Made by a program: the position numbers and the translations under genes. A DNA stretch of 64,000 nt from NCBI GenBank assembly GCA_027704905.1, contig CM051013.1, positions 8,150,048-8,214,047 of the forward strand, written 5' to 3'. Within the stretch, counting starts at the first letter, position 1. Each line of letters starts with the position of its first letter. The notes under the pieces are model-generated. The model worked only from the letters and a program-made list of their open reading frames with translations, was not told where the DNA came from and made no database searches. The stretch is from Muraenolepis orangiensis. Taxonomy: Eukaryota > Chordata > Actinopteri > Gadiformes > Muraenolepididae. Below are positions 58,901-64,000 of this stretch, in pieces.

Positions 58901-61900
58901 CAAGAGCTCTTTGGAGCAGGATGTTGGGGGTTTGGAGACTGTGCACTGCAGCGCCATCTCCATCTCCTGGTTCTTCCACTCATCTTGGTCTTTCCATTTG
59001 ACTGAGGGTGGAAACCGGAGGATAAGCTGACGGTGGCCCCAATAATTGAGCACAACTTCATCTAAAACACCGATGGAGACCACGTCGGTGGCAAGACCAT
59101 GTAAACGGAAGACGTGGGTAAGAACAAGTCTCAGTCAGCAATCTCTTTGGCTGAGGGGAGTTTGGGCAGGGGCAAGAAGTGGGCCATCTTGCTGAACTGG
59201 TCCACCAACTTAAGGATGGCAGTGTGTCCGTTGGACGGTGGCAGACTGGTAACAAAGTCCAGGGAGATGTGGAGGAGGAGGCCAGCAGGAGCCTGATGTG
59301 ATGGCTTTTGCTGGTTGCAAACTGGAGAGGCATTGACAAACTCCCGGGTGTCCGCCTCGAGGGTGGCCCACCAGAACCTCTGCTGCAGGTCCCTCAGGAC
59401 CACCTGAATACCAGGTATTCAGGTACTCCTGCCACCCTGGTATCCAGTAAGCTATTCAATCCCCTTTGAAGGTCTGATGTCCTCACATGGGCCCACAACT
59501 CCCGACTCTCCTGCCACCCTGGTATCCAGGGTGGCAGGAGAGTCGGGAGTTGTGGGCCCATGTGAGGACATCAGAATAAATCTTGAGAAGGAACACAGAG
59601 TAGAAGGGGATCCCTCCTTCCAGGGATGGTTCTCCACTGCAGAATGTGGCGATGTCCTTGTTTTGGTTGAAACATGTTGGGCTGTAGGGAGAGTGAGTCA
59701 GTTAGTCAGTTAGTCGGTTAGTTGTCTAGGTTGGTATCATGGACCTTAGGTTTTTGTTCATAAATATAGTTTGCTGTATGTGCAGTAGACACTGAATTAC
59801 ATTGCTTTTGATTAGTTGTAGATAATGCTAAATTATTTTCGCTGTACTGTACTTTCACTGTGCTATACAATGACAATAAATTTGAATCTAATCTAATCTG
59901 ATAATCCATAGACATTTAGTAAACACTCAACCGAGAATCATTCACTTTACTTGGATGCTCCCCAATTGAGATGGACTCTAGCTTTTCTTTTTCGTTTATA
60001 AATTTCTCATTCAACTCTTACACAGGCACTGTTACCTCATATCAGGTGGTCAGGTTTTATGTTGGTGATAATCGTAGTGATACCTATTTGAATAATTAAC
60101 GTCACTCGGTTGACTAGTATTTGGAATGTATAGATACTCTGTCAGTATGCAACTCAGTCAGGTGACTACAACAACTGGAAAGATGTAGGAATGAAATTGA
60201 GTTACTCAACTTCATTGTTGACACAAGTTGCCACTTGCTGAGTGTCAACTTACACACTGTTGACATGGCAACTGGGTGACTTTGTGTCACTAAACTGACA
60301 CTAAACTGATACTCACCTGTGGACTGTCCAGGTAAAGTGTTTCTTTACCCTTCACTTGATCTGGTCTGTTTGTTATGTTATGTTAGTCTAACCAAGGAGA
60401 AGGTCAGACACAAGTTAGAAGCCTCCCTTTGAAATGCCTCATCCCCATTGTCGAAATGGGCTAAATATTAAGCCATGACTTTGAAAAATGTCAAGCTACT
60501 CCTTTTTCTGTAGTCTGTCTCTCACGTGTCCACCGTTCTCTTCCTGCAACAACTCAACTCTCACAAGACTTCACTTGTTGTGTTTAATCAGACTATGGAC
60601 TACGACTTTTAGGTTGACCGTTTATTGTACACACTGCCATGGCGTCAACAACAACAACAACAACAACTGTGTCTGGTTCAAACACCTCAAACACACCCCA
60701 TAACAACACCACCGGATCAGTGGGGGGTAAAGAAAACCGTTGTGTTTCTCTGTAGGGATCATGTTGTCAGATACTTATAGTAACAGTGAGTCAGTGGCAA
60801 AAATGAACCATTTTAGAGGACGTACATTGACTAGGTTGCAGACCTAGTCTATGTACTGGACCAAATGTACTCGTCCAAATTTAAATATATATATTTAGAA
60901 TTTGTGTTTGGTCTTAGTGTTTCACCCGAAATTAGGATGGTTCCATGTTTAAAAATCACAGTTAACCTTTAACTCCTTTAGTTTGTACTACATTTTGTAT
61001 CGAAATGTGTCAATAATAACTGTAGTGTGTGTGCGTGTGTGCGTGTGTGTGTGTGTGTGTGTGTCTCTCTCTCTGTGTCTCTCTGTTTGTGTGTGTCTCT
61101 CTGTGTGTCTCTGTGTGTCTCTCTGTGTCTCTCTGTGTCTCTCTCTGTGTCTCTGTGTGTCTCTCTGTGTCTCTCTGTGTCTCTCTCTGTGTCTCTCTCT
61201 GTGTGTCTCTCTGTGTCTCTCTGTGTATTTCTCTCTGTGTATTTCTCTCTGTGTCTCTCTGTGTATTTCTCTCTGTGTGTCTCTCTGTGTCTCTGTGTCT
61301 CTCTGTGTGTCTCTCTGTGTCTCTCTGTGTCTCTGTGTGTCTCTCTGTGTATTTCTCTCTGTGTGTCTCTCTGTGTCTCTCTGTGTCTCTCTGTGTGTCT
61401 CTGTGTGTCTCTCTGTGTCTCTCTGTGTGTCTCTGTGTCTCTCTGTGTGTCTCTCTGTGTATTTCTCTCTGTGTCTCTCTGTGTGTCTCTCTGTGTATTT
61501 CTCTGTGTGTCGCTCTGTGTGTCTTTGTGTGTCCATGCAGCACTGAGAGACATTTGGCTCTCTTGTGAAATCAGCCTGTCTAAACATAAGCACATGGTCT
61601 CCTGGAGCTCTCCGTGTCCCGCCAGCTACGTGAAGCCCTCTGCTGCCCTCTGCTGGAGAAACCAAACAGGACTCTGCACGCCAATACACAACTCACGTCT
61701 AGAGATGATCAACAGTTCAGTTGACGCAGATCTAGTAAGTGGTGTGACTGAAGTGAAAGAGCTGATAATGCTCTCAATGATAATGATAATGATAATGATG
61801 ATGATAGGGGTTCTATGACCTTTACTTATCCCTGTTGTCTGCTCTACAGTTTTATAACATATCCACTTTGGACAAACACTCTCAAATGTGTCTCCAGGTG

Positions 61901-62444
61901 AGTGAGTGTGAGTGTGTATGGTGTCAGCCATAGTGTGTGTGTGTGCGTGTGCGTGTGTGTGTGTGTGTGTCCGTGTGTCCGTGTGTGTCCGTGTGTCTTG
62001 TGTGTGTGTGTGTGGTTTCAGTCGGTGTGCCTACATTTAGCACACCACAAACGTTTTTGTGTTTACGTTTAAAATGTTTTACATTTTACTCTGAATTATT
62101 CTCTTTCTCGTTGTGTAGTTCTCTCTGATGAACAACCATCACATCCACTGTCCCTTCAAAGCAGGTGAGATCATCAGCTATGCTCTCCACTTGCTCCCTA
62201 CCTCTCCAGTGCTAGTGCTAGTTCACCTTAATGCTCGGTGTGTCTCCTCGTTCCGTCCAGATGATAACCCGACGTGGGAGGCCCAGGTTGGCCCAGGCTG
62301 GGGGAGCGTGGCGGTCCTCCTCTCCTCCCCTGTCCCTGCTGGCTTCTCCGCTCAGCTCTGTGTCCTGCACCACAGTGGCTGTCGCTCTGTGGGACGCAGT
62401 TACTCAGGGAGAACGGTAAGGGAGGGAGGGGCAAGAGAGAGAGA

Positions 62445-62527
<83 letters not shown>

Positions 62528-63735
62528 GATGTATATCAACACAATGCCTCAACTGTCAACCTTATCTATAAACCCATTTAGACCAATTGATGGCAGTTGC
62601 CGATATAAGTGATAGATAAAAGGCATGCCTCAGTAAAAGTATTTCCATATGCAAATCACGCAGCTAAGTAAGCATCAGACAACAGCATGACACTCGTCTG
62701 ACGGTTGGTGGTCACACACGTTCACACCGGAGAGAGAAAAGTGTGTATTCTGCAACTTATTTTTAATTGAATTAAATGTAGATTAAAGTGGATATTTTTC
62801 TATTTATTAATATCGTCACAAACGACAGCTTCGTCTGTTTGTCCCACTTTAGAATGTTCTGGCATTTATTTATATTTCCAGTGGCAGTGGTGTATTATAA
62901 TGACATATCATGATATAAAAGCCATTGATAATTAGCTTTTACCTTCGTGGCATTTCACGCCTGTTTGCTTTTACTCTCACCTCGGTGAACATTTTCAGTT
63001 AGTTTTAGTTTGCCTCTCCTCGGCCTTAAGAGCTAACCTCACCAACATGTTGTGTTGACAGGATGGAGGTGCGGGTGAATTGCAGTTAAATGTGCCTGTT
63101 CCTACCGTAGCTGAGAAGCCATGTGTGCAGGTAACACATGGGCTTTAACATCTTCTTCTTCTTCTTCTTCTTCTTCTTCGTCTCCTTCTCCTCCTCCTCC
63201 TCCTTTTTCTTCTTCTTCTTCGTCTCCTTCTTCTTCTTCTTCTTCTTCTTCTTCTTCTTCTTCTTCTTCTTCTTCTTCTTCTTCTTCGTCTTCCTCCTCC
63301 TTCTTCTTCTTCTTCTCCTTCTCCTTCTCCTTCTCCTTCTCCTCCTCCTTCTTCTTCTTGTTCTTGTTCTTCTTCTCCTGTCATGTTTTATCATGAAGCT
63401 GTAGCCATGGGTCCGACCTGAACCTGAACACAGTGTGTGTTTTGAGACAGGTCTGGCGCTCAGAGCCGGCTCAACTTGGCAGAAGAATCCTGTGCCCTGA
63501 GTGTGAGTGTGTGTGCTTTCGTGTGGCGTACATTTAATACACAAACTCTGTAAACGATACACACGTAGTCGAGCCACGGCGTGTATATGTTGAGTGTATG
63601 TTGTGATTTCTTTGTGTTTTCCCGTAGATACCCATGGGAGGAGAGGTCTGTTCCCCGTGGCGGTCCTGGTGGTGGGAGTAGCGTTGGTGTTACTGGTGCT
63701 CCTGGTGTTTAAGGTGACGAAGAGCAGAACAGCGG
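51650..63735 (+). CDS. il17re: Interleukin-17 receptor E-like, 3'-truncated by the window (16 exons)
   Basis: A single-pass cytokine receptor of the IL-17R family; in mammals IL17RE pairs with IL17RA and binds IL-17C at epithelial surfaces. Exons in phase are 51650-51763, 52442-52457, 53700-53789, 53876-53976, 54120-54188, 54290-54389, 54959-55101, 55621-55689, 55784-55850, 61541-61734, 61850-61897, 62119-62164, 62261-62415, 63062-63130, 63451-63502 and 63628-63735, about 480 codons. IL17RE is favoured over IL17RC by SYLLPCVCVQVYY, CLQFSLMNNHHIHCPF and CVQVWRSEP...RRILCPEY before the membrane segment. A hydrophobic signal peptide and one transmembrane helix are present. The SEFIR signalling domain is not in the window. 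Linkage to brpf1 agrees with human 3p25. Confidence 0.82.
52008..52398. repeat. 23-bp minisatellite, 17 units
   Basis: AATGTAACGTATCATTAGAA plus TAG repeats 17 times with one variable base (CGTATC or CGCATC). It is in il17re intron 1, some 40 nt before the micro-exon acceptor region. Confidence 0.97.
52442..52457 (+). CDS. il17re: il17re micro-exon (16 nt)
   Basis: AGTCCAAGTCAAGAGG, flanked by CTCTTCAG and GTGAGT, reads SPSQE-G. It converts the phase-0 end of exon 1 to the phase-1 start of the exon at 53700, which supports it despite its size. Confidence 0.6.
52565..53065 (-). mobile_element. LINE 3' fragment, antisense
   Basis: The minus strand encodes LLALLPSGGRYRNLCSKSS, then RLRNSFFPSAVISLN, the C-terminal end of a fish L2/Rex-type LINE ORF2. 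The tail toward 52580 (AGATTAGATTAGATTGTAATG) carries the terminal short repeat. G-rich low complexity (52670-52812) is internal. Confidence 0.75.
53205..53426 (-). mobile_element. tRNA-derived SINE, antisense
   Basis: Read on the minus strand, it has an A-box-like TATAGCTCAGCGGTC and a B box GGTTCGATCCC (53383-53393 region), then a body and an AAAGCGCTATATAAAAGC tail. Related to the sense copy at 7106-7371. Confidence 0.7.
53700..53789 (+). CDS. il17re: il17re exon 3
   Basis: AHTWDSPLKFSSSTEDGQL then CFSVNIWLRPE, a beta-strand-rich extracellular segment. Acceptor GCTCAG, donor GAAG|GTACGT. Confidence 0.8.
53876..53976 (+). CDS. il17re: il17re exon 4
   Basis: DFSHKADKIIISAEPRN then IHISIKKIKIQDLQILK. 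Acceptor TTTTAG. Donor AAG|GTTGGT is chosen for phase 0; GTAATT 4 nt downstream is an alternative. Confidence 0.72.
54120..54188 (+). CDS. il17re: il17re exon 5
   Basis: WKVKSLPVRNGRCHSHVS then NNLTT, acceptor TTTCAG, donor ACG|GTGAAA. The 69 nt keep phase 0. A very short version ending at TGGAAG|GTAAAA (54125) also fits, so the boundary is provisional. Confidence 0.55.
54290..54389 (+). CDS. il17re: il17re exon 6
   Basis: WRLVYKCVPAEAGQPVWASF, EGSTRHTESYTLP, the VxYxCVPAE type strand pair seen in IL-17 receptors. Preceded by a (TGAT)n tract. Donor CCAG|GTACAC. Confidence 0.82.
54405..54726 (+). mobile_element. LINE 3' tail, sense
   Basis: Starts in the LLPSGRRYRS segment and runs through the same 3' untranslated tail as 38764-39085, ending in CTTGACTTGAC. 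It begins about 15 nt after the exon-6 donor. Confidence 0.85.
54959..55101 (+). CDS. il17re: il17re exon 7
   Basis: DPVPEFHLSVGPDSRSLNVT, LRPGRQVRTMLCYRMNKELC and KPDNSQFT. Acceptor ACTCAG, donor ACT|GTAAGT. Confidence 0.82.
55102..55620 (+). other. il17re intron 7, no feature beyond (CTT)n
   Basis: Carries a CTT tract (55170-55195) and an AAT-rich stretch (55495-55530). Nothing else was recognised. Confidence 0.6.
55621..55689 (+). CDS. il17re: il17re exon 8
   Basis: IDPAKSLSVTLNVSYLLPC then VCVQ. The LLPCVCVQ end is a hallmark of IL17RE/RC (LLPCLCIE, LVPCLCIQ). Donor CAG|GTGAGC. Confidence 0.88.
55784..55850 (+). CDS. il17re: il17re exon 9
   Basis: VYYTHPDAKRVTECPFTN then LSLD. The spacing from LPCVCVQ to CPF is that of IL17RE. 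Donor GACG|GTGAGT leads into a CA repeat (55858-55956). Confidence 0.88.
55975..57800 (-). mobile_element. Decayed LINE (L2/CR1/Rex-type), antisense
   Basis: The minus strand from 57790 encodes an apurinic-type endonuclease with VTAVYIPPQAN, FIVAGDFNKANLKKVLP and PPFGKSDHRAI, then a linker (about 56860-56540), an early RT segment with RSTDDAI (about 56390) and, after a deletion, FADDT and the CQENSLALNVKKTKEL part (56225-56000). The central RT region and 3' tail are missing and the frames are broken, so it is not functional. Confidence 0.85.
57835..59405 (-). mobile_element. Ty3/gypsy retrotransposon relic, antisense
   Basis: Minus-strand fragments match integrase. A zinc-binding segment (SPVCNQQK, about 59320) leads into a core beginning LDFVTSLPPSNG (about 59250). 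C-terminal integrase pieces (58560-59080) and a chromodomain-like end (about 58340-58440) follow. Several frameshifts and no LTRs were seen. It lies next to the LINE in il17re intron 9. Confidence 0.75.
59473..59575. repeat. 103-bp near-perfect palindrome
   Basis: The 50-bp arm 59473-59522 is exactly reverse-complementary to 59526-59575 with only TAT between. The arms contain CTCCTGCCACCCTGG and GGGCCCACAACTCCC. The same CTCCTGCCACCCTGGTATCC text also occurs just upstream at 59427-59446. Confidence 0.97.
59576..61540 (+). other. il17re intron 9, distal part
   Basis: A GTTAGTCAGTTAGTC tract (59694-59720) and an AATAAATTTGAATCTAATCTAATCT end (59875-59900), which looks like a LINE tail, come first. 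From 60740 to 60840 lies a stretch resembling 5680-5790. A TCTCTGTG minisatellite follows at 61063-61531. No exon was supported. Confidence 0.5.
61063..61531. repeat. TCTCTCTGTGTG minisatellite
   Basis: About 470 bp of mixed TCTCTCTGTG, TCTCTGTGTG and TATTTCTCTCTGTG units running to the acceptor at 61540. Minus-strand Arg/Glu/Thr/His-rich open frames here are artefacts. Confidence 0.96.
61541..61734 (+). CDS. il17re: il17re exon 10
   Basis: ALRDIWLSCEISLSKHKHMV, SWSSPCPASYVKPSAALCWR and CTPIHNSRLEMINSSVDADL. The pattern W...C...L..ALC corresponds to the IL17RE membrane-distal Cys-rich segment. Phase G + CA joins exon 9 exactly across the 5.7-kb intron. Confidence 0.87.
61850..61897 (+). CDS. 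il17re: il17re exon 11
   Basis: FYNISTLDKHSQMCLQ with a potential N-glycosylation site (NIS). It equates to the HPQLCFKF segment of IL17RE. Donor CAG|GTGAGT. Confidence 0.87.
62119..62164 (+). CDS. il17re: il17re exon 12
   Basis: FSLMNNHHIHCPFKA, the FxxxNxxHxxCP motif of IL17RE. Donor GCAG|GTGAGA. Confidence 0.88.
62261..62415 (+). CDS. il17re: il17re exon 13
   Basis: DDNPTWEAQVGPGWGSVAVL, LSSPVPAGFSAQLCVLHHSG and CRSVGRSYSGRT, a second fibronectin-type fold segment. Donor ACG|GTAAGG, then a CA repeat (62446-62524). Confidence 0.86.
62525..63061 (+). other. il17re intron 13, no recognised feature
   Basis: Apart from the CA repeat at its 5' end (62446-62524) it is AT-rich unique sequence. 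Confidence 0.6.
63062..63130 (+). CDS. il17re: il17re exon 14
   Basis: DGGAGELQLNVPVPTVAEK then PCVQ. It aligns with the LDLIIPFLRPGCCV stretch before the membrane in IL17RE. Donor CAG|GTAACA. Confidence 0.85.
63151..63379. repeat. (CTT)n pyrimidine tract, ~230 bp
   Basis: CTT/TCC trinucleotides between exons 14 and 15. polySer, polyPhe and polyArg frames are artefacts. Confidence 0.98.
63451..63502 (+). CDS. il17re: il17re exon 15: juxtamembrane
   Basis: VWRSEPAQLGRRILCPE, matching VWRSD...LLCPD of IL17RE. Donor GAGT|GTGAGT. Confidence 0.88.
63628..63735 (+). CDS. il17re: il17re exon 16: transmembrane segment
   Basis: YTHGRRGLFPVAVLVVGVAL then VLLVLLVFKVTKSRTAG. A 21-residue hydrophobic helix is followed by basic residues. 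Donor GCGG|GTCAGT would lead to SEFIR exons beyond 64,000. Without splicing, the frame runs on to TAG at 63792-63794. Confidence 0.8.
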
Positions 63736-63862
63736 GTCAGTTCTGTTACGTTACCGTACCCCTACCACGCAAAAACATCCCTTTAGACGGCTAGAGCTCA
63801 CTCAAAGTTAATTACATTCAATATGTGTGTTTATATTGTGCACAAATTGGTACTAAACTACT

Positions 63863-63955
63863 ATTAGTCATTTTGCAGACACTTTTGTCCAAAGTGACTT
63901 AAGTGCATTTCAAGATACAGTAGGTAGGCAAGAGAACTACTAGTCACCCTCCCTA
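63863..63955 (-). repeat. SINE-tail-like repeat fragment
   Basis: TTTTGCAGACACTTTTGTCC, AAAGTGACTTAAGTGC and AGAGAACTACTAGTCACC match the units at 34281-34500. Confidence 0.6.
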
Positions 63956-64000
63956 GATTTTTCACAGTAAGCGCATCAAACAGGGGCAACAATGTGAAGC

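Noticed and set aside
60978..61818. Long Arg/Asp/Thr/Gln or Cys/Val/Ser/Leu frames on both strands
   Set aside because: They arise from the TCTCTGTG minisatellite.
63086..63577. polyLys/Arg, polySer and polyPhe frames
   Set aside because: These are translations of the (CTT)n tract.

Overview
The window reads as a piece of a teleost (ray-finned fish) chromosome. The genes are vertebrate, GT-AG introns are mostly 0.1-3 kb, GT/CA/CT microsatellites are dense, and fish-type LINEs, tRNA-derived SINEs and small DNA-transposon relics sit in introns. Three protein-coding genes lie head to tail on the + strand. No CRISPR array, operon or prokaryotic feature is present. Exons were placed by hand from reading frames, GT/AG sites and phase continuity, and identities come from recognising conserved protein families. 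No alignment or expression data were used.

Region 1 (1-28.4 kb) is wnk2, a WNK (with-no-lysine) Ser/Thr kinase. It starts inside intron 1, because the first coding exon with the start codon and glycine loop lies upstream. Twenty-eight exons cover the kinase from the alpha-C helix onward, the autoinhibitory CCT-like domain, a KLHL3-type acidic degron, a long Pro/Gln/Ser-rich middle, the second CCT-like domain, an RFx[V/I] docking motif for SPAK/OSR1, the C-terminal coiled coil and the conserved C-terminal blocks. One large exon needs a 1-nt correction to stay open. A long 3'UTR ends near a duplicated polyadenylation cassette at about 28.26/28.35 kb.

Region 2 (about 29.0-50.0 kb) is brpf1, the scaffold of MOZ/MORF (KAT6A/B) histone acetyltransferase complexes. 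It is complete: 15 coding exons sum to 1,358 codons plus stop. They encode a C2H2 finger, EPC-like region, PHD-knuckle-PHD module, bromodomain and C-terminal PWWP. Fish-specific Gly runs and an Arg-Glu/Arg-Asp repeat expand it relative to the mammalian protein. A probable untranslated first exon sits near 29.0-29.3 kb.

Region 3 (51.6-64.0 kb) is an IL-17 receptor E-like gene, il17re. Sixteen exons encode the signal peptide, the ectodomain and the transmembrane segment. The intracellular SEFIR exons lie beyond the right edge. Its ninth intron (5.7 kb) carries a decayed LINE, a Ty3/gypsy relic and a 103-bp palindrome.

The three genes act in unrelated processes: ion-transport kinase signalling, chromatin acetylation and cytokine reception. 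In human, BRPF1 and IL17RE are both on 3p25 while WNK2 is on chromosome 9, so the wnk2-brpf1 neighbourhood differs from human. I found no convincing novel multi-gene system. The most notable items are an altered residue in the WNK2 degron, the wnk2 frameshift, the brpf1 mixed-charge insertion, a duplicated brpf1 splice acceptor, a possible SEFIR-less il17re ending, and several highly homogeneous minisatellites and palindromes.
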